Positions 27,792-36,863 of a DNA stretch of 64,000 nucleotides are shown here, in pieces; within the stretch, counting starts at the first letter, position 1, and each line of letters starts with the position of its first letter. The notes beneath the pieces were generated by a model. It did no database searches and was not told where the DNA came from. It worked only from the letters and a program-made list of their open reading frames with translations. Origin of the DNA: Bacillota bacterium (GTDB lineage Bacteria > Bacillota > Bacilli > Paenibacillales > NBRC-103111); NCBI GenBank assembly GCA_023386955.1, contig JAEWIS010000048.1, positions 62,001 through 126,000 of the forward strand, read 5' to 3'. Position numbers and translations under genes: made by a program.

Positions 27792-28853
27792 CTAATAAAT
27801 AAACATGGCGTCGCCGAAGCTGAAAAACCGGTAGCGCTCCTCCACCGCCTGGCGGTACGCCTCCATAACAAACTCACGTCCGGCTATGGCGCTGACCAGC
27901 ATCACCAGGGTGGACTTGGGCAGATGGAAGTTGGTCAGAAGAGCATCCACCGCCAGCACCGGAATGCCGGGATAGATGAAGATATCCGTCCATCCGGAGC
28001 AGGCCTCAAAACGGATGCTGTCCTGCCCTTCCTTCCGGAAGCGTCTAGCCGCGGTTTCCAGGGTTCGGGCAGAGGTAGTGCCCACCGCTACCACCCGGCC
28101 GCCTGCCGCTTTGGCAGCATTGATAGCTGCGGCGGTTTCCTCCGGCAGCTCATAATATTCGGCATGCATGGCATGGCTCTCCACCGTATCGGCGGAAACC
28201 GGGCGGAAGGTGCCCAGGCCTACATGCAGCGTGACGGTGGCAATGCGGACACCCTGCTGCTGCAGCCGATCCAGGAATTCCTTGGTAAAATGGAGCCCTG
28301 CTGTCGGCGCAGCCGCCGAGCCTTCGTGGCGGGCATACACGGTCTGGTAGCGGTCCCGGTCCTCCAATTGCTCCTTAATGTAAGGAGGGAGGGGCATTTC
28401 ACCCAGCCGGTCCAGAATTTCATTAAAAATCCCCTTATAATGAAACCGGACGATTCTGGCCCCCATCTCGCCTTCATCCTCAATCACCGCGGTGAGCGGC
28501 GGCTCTCCGTTCTCCTCCTGGCCAAAATGAAGGACAGCGTCCTTCTTCAGCCGTTTGCCGGGTTTGGCCAACGCCTCCCAGCGGTCCTCACCCAGGGATT
28601 TCAGGAGCAGCAGCTCCGCCTTTGCCCCGGTGTCCGCTTTATGGCCGTACAGCCGGGCGGGTATAACCTTGGTGTCGTTCAGCACCAGAAGATCCCCCGG
28701 GCGCAAAAAATCAGCCATGTCCTCAAAGCGGCAATGGCCGATTTCCCCGGTCCGTTTATTCAACGCCAGAAGGCGGGAGCCCGTCCTCGCCAATAAGGGA
28801 GTCTGGGCAATCAGCTCTTCCGGCAAATCAAAATCAAATAAATTGACATCCAT
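27792..28853 (-). CDS. queA: S-adenosylmethionine:tRNA ribosyltransferase-isomerase
   Basis: About 353 residues starting [17 protein letters not shown] at 28853; an ATG nine bases earlier overlaps the stop of the preceding gene and is less well placed relative to AAGGAA. Family motifs: [25 protein letters not shown] and [16 protein letters not shown]. Converts preQ1 in tRNA to epoxyqueuosine using the ribosyl group of SAM. Coupled to the SpoIID-like gene upstream and tgt downstream. Confidence 0.97.
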   Translation of the reverse strand: MDVNLFDFDLPEELIAQTPLLARTGSRLLALNKRTGEIGHCRFEDMADFLRPGDLLVLNDTKVIPARLYGHKADTGAKAELLLLKSLGEDRWEALAKPGKRLKKDAVLHFGQEENGEPPLTAVIEDEGEMGARIVRFHYKGIFNEILDRLGEMPLPPYIKEQLEDRDRYQTVYARHEGSAAAPTAGLHFTKEFLDRLQQQGVRIATVTLHVGLGTFRPVSADTVESHAMHAEYYELPEETAAAINAAKAAGGRVVAVGTTSARTLETAARRFRKEGQDSIRFEACSGWTDIFIYPGIPVLAVDALLTNFHLPKSTLVMLVSAIAGREFVMEAYRQAVEERYRFFSFGDAMFIY

Positions 28854-28858
28854 TCCGT

Positions 28859-30967
28859 TCATTCCTTCGTCAGGGTTACGCCATCGTAATAGTTGGCGAG
28901 AATTTGCTTATAGGTGTAGCCTTTTTCGGCCCAACCCCTTGCGCCCCATTGGGATAAACCCAGGCCGTGGCCGTTGCCTGTACCTTTAATGGTATACATA
29001 GCCGCCGCTCCGCCCGAATAACTGACCTTGCCTTCCCCGTTCAACACAAAATAGGAGGAGGCATTAACCGGTTGGGCCTGTCCGCTTGCGGTTAAGGCGT
29101 ACAGAGGCGTTCCGTTGGCTGCAGAGGAAGATGCTCCCCCCGCTCCTTGTATAGTATACCCTCCGCTGCGTTCAATTTCAAACCGCGTGCTGGGCAGTCC
29201 CCCCAATACGGAACGATAGGCATCGGGGGACGAAACCGCCACCGGCTTGCCGTTGGCGGTGAGCTCCGTTACCCGGCCGGAAGGGCCCCGTTTGGTAATC
29301 TCCAGGCTGCCAAGAGAGCCGGCGATGGGCTGACTCAGGGTTTTGTTCATCAAGGCCAGCAGCTCACCGCTGTCATAAGGGCCGCGGAACCAGGAATAGG
29401 AATTGGATTCCCGCGCTCCGTCGAACACTATTACCTTGTCCCCGATGTTCAGCTTGGCTACTGCAGGATTTTTGGTGTTGTCCACGTAAGGCTCTTTCCG
29501 TGCGTTAACCCCATTTTCGGTAATTTGGTAAACGGGCAAACCCGCCGTATTACGCGTCCCCGTATCCTCCAGATAATCCGAATGGATATACGCCACCTGA
29601 CCGTCGGGCAGCACACCACGGTGCCACAGGGCCTTGGATTTCTCTGCGCCGTCGTCGGGACTTGGGCCTACGGACAAATACGATACTGTGTTGCCCCATA
29701 CATCAGAGCCGTCGCTGGTCATTCCTCCGGCATTGGCGGAGAAAAGTGCCAGAATCGGCCCGTTTTTGTCCTTCAGCACCTCTCCTGCCGTAGCGTTCAC
29801 AGCGGCGATGGAATCGACATCCTCATTGCCGTCGTACACCTGGTCCAAGGTGGTGTCCGACACATGGGCAATCTCGTATTTGATGCCGGAGGCCTTGGCA
29901 TAGCTGCGGGCCGCCACCGCCTGGGCCTTCAACGCCTCGGCAGGCCAGCCCTTGCCCATTTCCCCGCTGACCACGGAATACAGATATTCCTCAAACGGCA
30001 GCTCATTGATCACAGCCAGCTTGTTATTGTGGTATGAAATCTCGGCTTTGCCCCGGTAGGTGCGGTTAGCCTTCTCGGCTACGGCAAATTCGCCTTTGAT
30101 AGGTGCCACATCCAGCTTGGCGTTTTGTGCCGGGAACAGCAGCAGGGCGGCATTGGCCGCTCCGTTCTCGGAGGAGGTGGCATCCTGCCGTTTCACCGCA
30201 TAAGGCTTGGACGTATCCGCCGCAGCCAGCTGGAGGGTGGGCTGGGATTTCAGCACGGCCAGCTTCAATGCGTTCAGGGCCTCGTTGTCCGTCTCCGCGC
30301 CGAGCCATACCTCATACGATGCGGCAGCGCCGGTTTTATTGGTCAACACCACTGCCGTTTCAAAGCCCTGATTGGCAAAAACCGCTCTGGCCTTATCCGC
30401 TTCCCCATGGCTGGCGTAGCTGCCTGCACTGAGCCGGAAGGGCCCCTGCACCTGCGGGGAGGAGGATAGCAAAGCCAATGCAGGCTGGAGCTTCAGGGTT
30501 GCCAGGGCGCTAGCGGCAGCCGCTTTGGTGGCGTAATCACCGGCCACCACCTGGTAGGCCGGTTTCCCGCTGCGGGTTTCCGCCAGCAGGAATACCGGCT
30601 GGACGGAAGCGGCCAGCTGGTCCTTCAAGGTTTTGGCTTGGGCAAAATCGGCGGTTTCCAGAAGCTTCAGCCGGAATTGGTCGCCGGATGCACGGACTGT
30701 ATTTAAGGGAAGCGCATCGGCCGGAAACGGCACGGCGCCCGCTGCCGAACGAAAGGCTGCGGTTATTCCTCCCGGAGAGGATATCGTTACCGAGACGGCT
30801 GTGGACTTAAGCTTGCCGGACTCCAGCATAAGCGCAACCCGGATATTCTCCGCAGTAACAGTGCCCGCAGCAGCGTTAGCCGGTGTGACGGGAGCCAGCA
30901 GGGCGGGCAGTGTGGCACTGAATGCTAGGAAGGCCGCGGTGGCAATGCCGATAACAGGCTTCATCAT
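28859..30967 (-). CDS. SpoIID/LytB-domain protein with SPOR-like repeats
   Basis: 702 residues from ATG 30967 (AAAGGAG upstream, just after the ruvB stop); a longer frame reaches into ruvB and is not supported. Signal peptide ([27 protein letters not shown]). Residues about 85-250 contain SPOR-like modules ([58 protein letters not shown]) that bind denuded glycan. The SpoIID core follows ([19 protein letters not shown] with the catalytic Glu; [12 protein letters not shown]) and ends [20 protein letters not shown]. An SH3-like stretch interrupts the core. SpoIID enzymes are lytic transglycosylases; this one probably acts in wall or spore remodelling. Co-transcribed with ruvB and queA. Confidence 0.88.
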   Translation of the reverse strand: MMKPVIGIATAAFLAFSATLPALLAPVTPANAAAGTVTAENIRVALMLESGKLKSTAVSVTISSPGGITAAFRSAAGAVPFPADALPLNTVRASGDQFRLKLLETADFAQAKTLKDQLAASVQPVFLLAETRSGKPAYQVVAGDYATKAAAASALATLKLQPALALLSSSPQVQGPFRLSAGSYASHGEADKARAVFANQGFETAVVLTNKTGAAASYEVWLGAETDNEALNALKLAVLKSQPTLQLAAADTSKPYAVKRQDATSSENGAANAALLLFPAQNAKLDVAPIKGEFAVAEKANRTYRGKAEISYHNNKLAVINELPFEEYLYSVVSGEMGKGWPAEALKAQAVAARSYAKASGIKYEIAHVSDTTLDQVYDGNEDVDSIAAVNATAGEVLKDKNGPILALFSANAGGMTSDGSDVWGNTVSYLSVGPSPDDGAEKSKALWHRGVLPDGQVAYIHSDYLEDTGTRNTAGLPVYQITENGVNARKEPYVDNTKNPAVAKLNIGDKVIVFDGARESNSYSWFRGPYDSGELLALMNKTLSQPIAGSLGSLEITKRGPSGRVTELTANGKPVAVSSPDAYRSVLGGLPSTRFEIERSGGYTIQGAGGASSSAANGTPLYALTASGQAQPVNASSYFVLNGEGKVSYSGGAAAMYTIKGTGNGHGLGLSQWGARGWAEKGYTYKQILANYYDGVTLTKE

Positions 30968-30983
30968 GATGCAGGTTCTCCTT

Positions 30984-31991
30984 TCACTGCTTATCCTCCG
31001 GGGGAGTGATGCCCAGATGGGCATAAGCCAGACGTGTGGCTGTTCTTCCCCGGGGCGTCCGCTGGATAAATCCCAGTTGGAGCAAATACGGTTCATAGAC
31101 GTCCTCGATGGTCTGGCTTTCCTCGCCGATGGTGGCTGCGATGGTATCCAGGCCTACAGGACCGCCGTTAAACATACGGATAATGGATTCCAGCATTTTG
31201 TAGTCGATATGGTCCAAACCCCGGTCATCCACCTGGATCTGTTTCAGGGCCATCCGGGCCAGCTCCAGGGTAATGACGCCGTCACCCTTCACCTGGGCAT
31301 AATCCCGGACCCGCTTTAAGAGCCGGTTGGCGATCCGCGGGGTGCCGCGGGAGCGTTTGCCCACCTCCCGGGCTGCTTCACCGATAATCTGCGCTCCCAG
31401 AATATCCGCCGTCCGAGACACGATGAAGGTCAGCTCATCCTCGGTATAATATTCCAGACGGCTGACTACCCCGAAGCGGTCCCGCAGGGGAGCGGACAAC
31501 AGCCCCGCCCGGGTGGTGGCGCCGATGAGGGTGAATTTCGGCAGATCCAGCCGCACGGAACGGGCGCTGGGGCCTTTGCCGATAATAATATCCAGCGCGA
31601 AATCCTCCATGGCCGGGTACAGCACTTCCTCCACCGTCCGGTGGAGCCGGTGGATCTCATCCACGAAGAGTACGTCGCCCTCCTGGAGATTGGTGAGAAT
31701 GGCGGCCAGGTCTCCCGGCCGTTCTATAGCAGGACCGGAGGTGGTCCGGATGTTAACGCCCAATTCATTAGCGATAATGGTGGACAGAGTAGTTTTGCCC
31801 AGTCCCGGCGGACCGTAGAGAAGCACATGGTCCAAGGACTCCTTGCGCTGTTTGGCCGCTTCAATATATATCTTCAAATTCTCCTTGACCTGAGCCTGGC
31901 CGATATACTCCGCCAGATAACGGGGACGGAGGCTTAGCTCCATCACCTGGTCTTCCATCATAAAATTGGCGGAGATGATCCGGTCCTCCAT
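30984..31991 (-). CDS. ruvB: Holliday junction branch migration ATPase RuvB
   Basis: 335 residues from ATG 31991, with GGGAGGGG upstream. Walker [10 protein letters not shown], Walker B FVDEIHR, sensor 1 LIGATTRAG and the arginine finger region SPLRDRF-like ([10 protein letters not shown]) are all present, followed by the winged-helix DNA-binding domain ([15 protein letters not shown] ... FIQRTPRGR). Motor for RuvA-directed branch migration. Same order as other Bacillota. Confidence 0.98.
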   Translation of the reverse strand: MEDRIISANFMMEDQVMELSLRPRYLAEYIGQAQVKENLKIYIEAAKQRKESLDHVLLYGPPGLGKTTLSTIIANELGVNIRTTSGPAIERPGDLAAILTNLQEGDVLFVDEIHRLHRTVEEVLYPAMEDFALDIIIGKGPSARSVRLDLPKFTLIGATTRAGLLSAPLRDRFGVVSRLEYYTEDELTFIVSRTADILGAQIIGEAAREVGKRSRGTPRIANRLLKRVRDYAQVKGDGVITLELARMALKQIQVDDRGLDHIDYKMLESIIRMFNGGPVGLDTIAATIGEESQTIEDVYEPYLLQLGFIQRTPRGRTATRLAYAHLGITPPEDKQ

Positions 31992-32084
31992 GCTTTCCCC
32001 TCCCAAACCTCAAACCGCTTCAGGACTTTGTTTGCAACCCCATCCCAGAGCGATGCCTGTTGTTTCGCTAATACAGCAGATTGC

Positions 32085-32726
32085 TCAGCCCCGGAACAGG
32101 GCCTGGAGCGCCAGCTTCACCATGGTCTCTGCCGAAGCGCCTTCTCCCGCCTTCTCCAGCACCTGCGGCCACACCCGGTCGGCTTCCGGTTCGGTATAAC
32201 CAAGGGACAAAAGCGCCTCCTTGGCCTCCAGCCACTCCACGGAGCCCTGTCCGGCGCCGGCGGGTTTGCCGGGTTTCGCCGATAATGCTCCGCCTGCCAG
32301 CACGGCAGCGGATACGGCCATAGGCAGATCGGCCAGCTTATCCTTCAGGTCCAGAATGATCCGCTGGGCTGTTTTCTTGCCGATGCCGGGAAGCTTCATG
32401 AGGAAGCTCAAATTCTCCTGGTAGATGGCACCCACCACTTCATCGGGACGCCCTGCCGACAGAATGCCCAAGGCCACCCTCGGGCCGATGCCGGATACCT
32501 CCAAGAGACGCCGGAACAAGGACTGCTCCTCCCGTGAGGTAAAGCCGTAGAGCTGGACCGCGTCCTCCCGCACGTGATAGTGGATATACATCATCACCGT
32601 CTGGTTCTCCTGGGCGGCGACTGCGTAGGGATTGGCGCAGAACACCCGGTATCCCACTCCCTGCACATCCAGCACCACAAAATCCGTATCCGTAAACGCA
32701 AGTGTCCCCCGCAAAAAGTCGATCAT
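32085..32726 (-). CDS. ruvA: Holliday junction DNA-binding protein RuvA
   Basis: 213 residues starting MIDFLRGTLAF; ATG 32726 has GGAG eight bases upstream and overlaps the ruvC stop (ATGA). N-terminal OB fold, two helix-hairpin-helix motifs (LLEVSGIGPRVALGIL and LMKLPGIGKKTAQRIIL) and the flexible C-terminal domain III that touches RuvB (EALLSLGYTEPEADRVW). Tetramer that holds the four-way junction. Confidence 0.97.
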   Translation of the reverse strand: MIDFLRGTLAFTDTDFVVLDVQGVGYRVFCANPYAVAAQENQTVMMYIHYHVREDAVQLYGFTSREEQSLFRRLLEVSGIGPRVALGILSAGRPDEVVGAIYQENLSFLMKLPGIGKKTAQRIILDLKDKLADLPMAVSAAVLAGGALSAKPGKPAGAGQGSVEWLEAKEALLSLGYTEPEADRVWPQVLEKAGEGASAETMVKLALQALFRG

Positions 32727-33223
32727 TTGTATGCTCCGTTCAATTTTTGAGTTAGGGTGCAGGAATGGGCGTGGCAAATGGCAACGGCCAGTGCGTCCGC
32801 CACATCGTCAGGTTTGGGTGCAGCCTGGAGCTTCAGGAAAATCCGCACCATCTCCTGCACCTGCTTCTTCTCGGCGTTGCCGTAGCCCACCACCGCCTGC
32901 TTCACCTGGAGCGGCGTATATTCCGCCACCGGGATCCCCGCCTGGACGGCAGCCAGGATGATCACCCCTCTGGCCTGCCCAACGGTAAATGCCGTCGTCA
33001 CGTTGCGGTTAAAAAACAGTTTTTCCACCGCCATCGCTTCCGGCTTGTATGTATCGATAAGCTGCACCGCAGCCTCGTATACCTGCTTAAGTCGCAGTCC
33101 CGGGTCAGTTCCCGCCTCCGTCTGGATGGAGCCGAACTGAACGGGTGTAATCCTGCTTCCCTCTTTGTCGATGAACCCGAAGCCCGCTATGGCGATACCC
33201 GGATCGATTCCCAGAATCCGCAC
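32723..33223 (-). CDS. ruvC: crossover junction endodeoxyribonuclease RuvC
   Basis: 166 residues from GTG 33223, directly behind AGGAGG; the frame extends 20 codons further up but without a start signal. RNase-H-like fold with the catalytic Asp in ILGIDPG, Glu in VEKLFF (AVEKLFFNRNVTTAFTVGQARGV) and C-terminal Asp in KPDDVADALAVAICH. Resolves Holliday junctions. First gene of the ruv operon; overlaps ruvA by four bases. Unlike B. subtilis, which lacks RuvC and uses RecU, this organism keeps ruvC here. Confidence 0.97.
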   Translation of the reverse strand: MRILGIDPGIAIAGFGFIDKEGSRITPVQFGSIQTEAGTDPGLRLKQVYEAAVQLIDTYKPEAMAVEKLFFNRNVTTAFTVGQARGVIILAAVQAGIPVAEYTPLQVKQAVVGYGNAEKKQVQEMVRIFLKLQAAPKPDDVADALAVAICHAHSCTLTQKLNGAYK

Positions 33224-33371
33224 GAGAGTCCTCCTGTCAAATCCGCCGGTTGCAGGCGAACATATGTATTCCTTCTTTGACATTATAGCAGATAATGAGA
33301 GGCTTGAGTACCTTCCGGAGAATCAATTCGGGGATAAAAAGACTGCGGTGCGGTCGTTACTTGCCAAACTC

Positions 33372-33544
33372 TAACGAATGTCAGAAGGCTTATTTCCGCA
33401 AAATCTGTGTTTGAAAATGTAACGAATCTGAGCCGCCTTATTTCCTGCTCACGGGGCTAAATTGAGCCTGTTGAGGAGAAATAAGCGTCCTCAGATTCGT
33501 TAAAACGGGAAAAGGCTCTTTGGCAAACGCCGTGATATTCGTTA
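33372..33544. repeat. second four-unit intergenic repeat module
   Basis: Forward units start at 33372 and 33420 (TAACGAATGTCAGAAGG and TAACGAATCTGAGCCGC, both continuing into CTTATTTCC); reversed units end at 33502 and 33544 (TTAACGAATCTGAGGACGC and TAACGAATATCACGGC on the minus strand). The layout, two forward then two reversed copies over about 175 bases, is the same as in the module at 11647-11831, and the units share TAACGRAWCTGAG and CTTA. The stretch between ruvC and the capA-like terminator has no gene. Confidence 0.62.
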
Positions 33545-33560
33545 GCATGCTCACGTGCCA

Positions 33561-33598
33561 AAAGAACCCCCGCCCAGCTGCCGGGGCGGGGGTTCCTT
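33561..33598 (-). terminator. Rho-independent terminator of the CapA-like gene
   Basis: AACCCCCGCCC pairs with GGGCGGGGGTT; the minus strand continues with CTTTTGG. The 11-base-pair GC-rich stem makes it strong. Confidence 0.8.
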
Positions 33599-33604
33599 CG
33601 TCTG

Positions 33605-34870
33605 TCAGGAGGTCGTGTCTCCAGCCCCGTCACGCACCTCCAGCTCTGGCATAGCCCGGAGCATCCGGTCCTTGATCTTGCTCCACACTGCCTTGGGCTG
33701 GCTGTAAGACGTCCCGTCCAGGTCGCCCATCGGAATGACCCGGTAATTCCGCCAGTTGACGTAACGGGTGTACACGGGAGTAAAAGCAGGCTTCTCCAGC
33801 CGCAGCTCCACCCGGTCCCCCGTAACGGTTTTTACTGCCTCCACCCGGCCGATGCCGCCTACAAGCTGGATGGTTTTCTCCTGGGCCGACAGGAAATTTC
33901 CCAGGGAATACATAACCAGTGTCTTTCTCCCGTCGGCAGCAGTTACCCATTCGATGGTCTGCAGCACATGGGGGTGGGTGCCGATGATCACGTCCGCTCC
34001 CCAATCCGCCATTTTTTGCGCCAGCTCCCGCTGTGTGGTGTTGGCCTCCTCCTGGTACTCCGTGCCCCAGTGGACGGAAACAACGGTGAAATCAGCCCGG
34101 GATTTGCTGTCCCGGATTTCCTTCTCCATCAGAGCCGGGTCCAGCAGATTCACCAGATAAGGCTTGCCCTCCGGCACGGGAATGCCGTTGGTGCCGTAGG
34201 TGTAAGCCAAAAACGCAAAGCTGATCCCGTTGCGCTCCAAAATACGGAGCTTCGCCTGATCCTCGGCGCTCCGGAATGCGCCGGTGTAAGGCATGCCGAT
34301 TTTGTCCCAGTAGGCAGTGGCGGACAGCACCCCTTTTTCCCGTTTATCCAAGGTATGGTTATTGGCCATGGTGACCATATCCACTCCGGCATCCTGCAGA
34401 GCATCCCCAATTTGAAACGGACTGTTGAATTGGGGATAAGAGGACAACCCCAGCTCCTCCCCGCCGGTAATGCTCTCCTGGTTGGCCACCAGCAGATCCG
34501 GTTGAACCAATAGTCCCTTCACCGCCTCCAGCATGGGTGTAAAATCAAATCCGCCGTCCTTGGTGCGGGCATCATTGTAGACGCTGTTATGAATCAATAC
34601 ATCTCCGATCGCAGCCAATGACACTTTCTGCGTCACCGGCGATGGCGGTGTAGGGGAGGGCGTGGGCAGTGGTACAGACGATGCCGGGGGCAAACCGGAG
34701 CTTTCGCCGCCGTAAGCCACAGGCCCAGTTGCGCCCGGATTTCCCGGAGAAGACGTTACGCTCTCTCCTCCCTTTCCCGAATTCTCCTTACGGCTTCCCC
34801 CGGCATCTCCGCAGGCTCCGCATGCCAAGAGAATAACCAGTCCTGCAATAATAGCGGTTTTACGGCCCAT
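33605..34870 (-). CDS. CapA-family metallophosphatase lipoprotein
   Basis: 421 residues. N-terminal lipoprotein signal MGRKTAIIAGLVILLACGACG with two possible lipobox cysteines, then a Ser/Gly/Pro-rich linker (TPSPTPPSP) and a PGA_cap domain: AAIGDVLIHNSVYNDA, VANQESITGG, MANNHTLDKREKG, VSVHWGTEYQEE and IIGTHPHVLQTIEW, which carry the metal-binding Asp, Asn and His. Family members include CapA/PgsA of poly-gamma-glutamate synthesis, but no pgsB/pgsC is nearby, so it is more likely a solitary exported phosphoesterase. Its upstream region has a sigma-E-like promoter. Confidence 0.85.
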   Translation of the reverse strand: MGRKTAIIAGLVILLACGACGDAGGSRKENSGKGGESVTSSPGNPGATGPVAYGGESSGLPPASSVPLPTPSPTPPSPVTQKVSLAAIGDVLIHNSVYNDARTKDGGFDFTPMLEAVKGLLVQPDLLVANQESITGGEELGLSSYPQFNSPFQIGDALQDAGVDMVTMANNHTLDKREKGVLSATAYWDKIGMPYTGAFRSAEDQAKLRILERNGISFAFLAYTYGTNGIPVPEGKPYLVNLLDPALMEKEIRDSKSRADFTVVSVHWGTEYQEEANTTQRELAQKMADWGADVIIGTHPHVLQTIEWVTAADGRKTLVMYSLGNFLSAQEKTIQLVGGIGRVEAVKTVTGDRVELRLEKPAFTPVYTRYVNWRNYRVIPMGDLDGTSYSQPKAVWSKIKDRMLRAMPELEVRDGAGDTTS

Positions 34871-34944
34871 AAGGCACCGCTCCTTTCCTGCGCTGCGGTG
34901 GGCAGCGCGTTTGTTCCGGCGGATCCCTCATAAACCGATGGGAC

Positions 34945-34975
34945 ACGCCATTTTATAGTGTATGTATCGGATACC
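34945..34975 (-). promoter_or_regulatory. possible sigma-E (sporulation) promoter of the CapA-like gene
   Basis: On the minus strand the sequence CATACACT fits the sigma-E -10 consensus CATACAnT; about 14 bases further up, AGGATAA is a poor but possible -35. Gene start is about 85 bases downstream. Without a mapped transcript start this remains a motif match. Confidence 0.3.
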
Positions 34976-35047
34976 CACGCTTATCCTTTCAGACGCAGGA
35001 AGAGGAGGTTTTTGTTGCAGAGCCTGCAAAAAATGTCATTCCACGCC

Positions 35048-35076
35048 AAAAAGCTCCGTCAACCGGAGCTTTTTTC
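35048..35076. terminator. terminator behind the BtrH-like gene
   Basis: AAAAAGCTCCG pairs with CGGAGCTTTTTT around a five-base loop. T-runs exist on both strands; on the minus strand it closes the AraC/BtrH-like pair. Confidence 0.85.
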
Positions 35077-35139
35077 ATAAAATTTCTCACGAATTATGCC
35101 GGAAAAAGCGGCACCCCATTCGTGACAGCCTTTTATTTG

Positions 35140-36210
35140 CTATGCCAAAGCGTGGGCCAGCTGCACCAGCTTTTCCAAACCGCGCTGGTCCGACTCTTTG
35201 CAGGTATCAATGAGGCTGCAGATTCCCTCCCGGATATCCCGCCGGGCCAGATTGCGCAGCTGCTTCTCTCCACGGCCCCAGCCGCCCAGAAGCTCTGCCA
35301 TCTGGCAGGAGCCGGCAGCAACCGCCTCAAAATGCCCTGCGGCTTCCTTCAGCAGACTGCCGAACTCCGGATGAAGCTCTGCTTGTTTCCGCAGATAGCT
35401 TCCCGCACGGGCCCGCCCGTCCGCCAGCGTATCCATAGCATCTCCCTGGCACATCAGCCGCTCCACCAGGATAGGCAGCACCGCGTTAGCCGGAAACTGG
35501 GTGTCGTCGGCTACCGCTTTTTTCCACGGATCATAGGCACTAACGCCCTTGGCATATTTTCCGTGTGTTCTGCCGGTGAGAACCTCCACCGCATGGGCTG
35601 CCACTTCCCTGAGGCCAAACCCTCCGCCTTCCGCTTGACCCAGCGCCATCACCGCAAGGGTATCCGGATTTTCCCACCATTCGCTTGTGATGTAATACCC
35701 GCAAGGATCAAAGCTTACGCTTCCCCGGTATTCGGGGTTGTCCTGGAATACATTCCATCCCAACAGGACGTCTCCATTCTCCCTGTACCCGGTGACAACA
35801 CAGGCCTCAGGGGGACCTATAATCCCCAAGGCAATACAAGGGCTGCCTTTATCAATCTCCTCCCGGATAAACCCCGAGAAGTCCGCCTTGGCCGTTTCCC
35901 CGGAACGCTCCAGGAGGGTCAGGCTCCTCCCCAGAAACGCAGCCCCTGTGCGGTATATCTTCATGGGATCGTCATACGTAAACAATACATCCACATTGCC
36001 GCCGTTCCACGAGGTGGTGTCCCAGGTCAGCCGGAAGGCCGCCCCGCTTCCGGCCATAACCGCATCGTATTCCACCGGCTGCCCCAGATAATTGGCGCAA
36101 GCCTTCAGGCAGATGGGATACGGCGTACATCCCTGGTAAGACCCGTACTCCACCTTGGGCACACCGTACAAAATGGTGCCGCCCTGCTCAACGATTTGCT
36201 GTTGACTCAT
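35140..36210 (-). CDS. BtrH N-terminal-like protein of unknown substrate
   Basis: 356 residues from ATG 36210, six bases behind the stop of the AraC-type gene and with GGGAGAG upstream. The N-terminal half is a papain-like/acyltransferase fold of the BtrH_N or peptidase C39-like type: YGSYQGCTPYPICLKACANYLG with a candidate nucleophilic Cys, and PCIALGIIGPPEACVVTGYRENGDVLLGWN in place of a catalytic-core strand. The C-terminal half is helical (FGLREVAAHAVEVLTGRTHGKY). No signal peptide. Related proteins are linked to AraC-type regulators in Paenibacillus; function unknown, acyl or aminoacyl transfer possible. Confidence 0.6.
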   Translation of the reverse strand: MSQQQIVEQGGTILYGVPKVEYGSYQGCTPYPICLKACANYLGQPVEYDAVMAGSGAAFRLTWDTTSWNGGNVDVLFTYDDPMKIYRTGAAFLGRSLTLLERSGETAKADFSGFIREEIDKGSPCIALGIIGPPEACVVTGYRENGDVLLGWNVFQDNPEYRGSVSFDPCGYYITSEWWENPDTLAVMALGQAEGGGFGLREVAAHAVEVLTGRTHGKYAKGVSAYDPWKKAVADDTQFPANAVLPILVERLMCQGDAMDTLADGRARAGSYLRKQAELHPEFGSLLKEAAGHFEAVAAGSCQMAELLGGWGRGEKQLRNLARRDIREGICSLIDTCKESDQRGLEKLVQLAHALA

Positions 36211-36215
36211 ACCTG

Positions 36216-36608
36216 TCACTCTCCCATTTTCTCGATAATGCCGACGCCGTAAACTCCGGCGCAAAGCTTGATCCGTCCTACGGCACAGCGCCGGTTGCGG
36301 AATTCCTGCGGAGCCAAACCGGTCACCCGCCGGAAGGCTCGGGTGAAGCTGTCCGGGTTGGGGAAGCCGTATTTAGCCCCGATATCCAGTGCCTTTTCCC
36401 GGGTGTGGATCAAATCGAAGGCCGCATGGGCAATCTGCCGGCAGCGCAAATAACGGGCCAGCGGCATACCCGTATGGCGGGCAAACACCTGCCGGATATG
36501 GACGGCGGAAAAACCGATTTCCGCCTCCAGCTTCCGGTAGTCCAACCGTTCCTCCAGCCTGTTTTCCACAAAAACAATGACCGAGCTGATCATCAGACTG
36601 TAATCCAA
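36216..36608 (-). CDS. short AraC-type DNA-binding protein
   Basis: 130 residues, TTG start with AAAAGGG upstream. It consists almost only of the two helix-turn-helix motifs (YRKLEAEIGFSAVHIRQVFARHTGMPLARYL and ALDIGAKYGFPNPDSFTRAFRRVTGLAPQEFR), about 100 residues, with a short C-terminal tail. The missing ligand-binding domain resembles MarA/SoxS/Rob-like stand-alone regulators. Its stop lies five bases before the start of the BtrH-like gene; the two are surely one operon, and the second protein may supply the sensing part. Confidence 0.8.
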   Translation of the reverse strand: MDYSLMISSVIVFVENRLEERLDYRKLEAEIGFSAVHIRQVFARHTGMPLARYLRCRQIAHAAFDLIHTREKALDIGAKYGFPNPDSFTRAFRRVTGLAPQEFRNRRCAVGRIKLCAGVYGVGIIEKMGE

Positions 36609-36729
36609 GGCAGCCCACCCTTTTCATCCAAATTCTTCATGAATTGGCTTTAGTGTAGCATGGCGAAGCCCTCCAGGGCTCGACGTTTTTGATGATCATT
36701 CAGAGGAGGGCATCCGCAGACGCTTGATT

Positions 36730-36747
36730 TATCGAACCGGTTCGATA
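36730..36747. promoter_or_regulatory. LacI-family operator, site 1
   Basis: Perfect 18-bp palindrome TATCGAACCGGTTCGATA with the central CCGG typical of LacI/PurR-family operators, 117 bases upstream of the LacI-type gene. A second AAACCGGTTT half-matching site is at 36812-36821, 78 bases away centre to centre. Confidence 0.65.
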
Positions 36748-36811
36748 GGCTTAGAGCCTGATGATGGCCGTCTTTACAATTTATTTAGACCCCGTTAACG
36801 TTCCCCGCATA

Positions 36812-36821
36812 AAACCGGTTT
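36812..36821. promoter_or_regulatory. LacI-family operator, site 2
   Basis: AAACCGGTTT, a 10-bp palindrome sharing the ACCGGT core of the site at 36730, placed between a possible promoter (TTTACA at 36772, 17-base spacer, TAACGT) and the start codon at 36864. Suggests autorepression and possible looping. Confidence 0.45.
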
Positions 36822-36863
36822 ACCATTTTCCTTGGAAGAGACATATAGGAGGTTATACGGGAC

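Noticed and set aside
35015-35080. A 21-codon plus-strand frame behind a strong AGGAGG (starting TTG CAG AGC)
   Set aside because: It ends inside the terminator of the BtrH-like gene, has no promoter or downstream gene, and reads like chance; the terminator explains the conserved-looking part.
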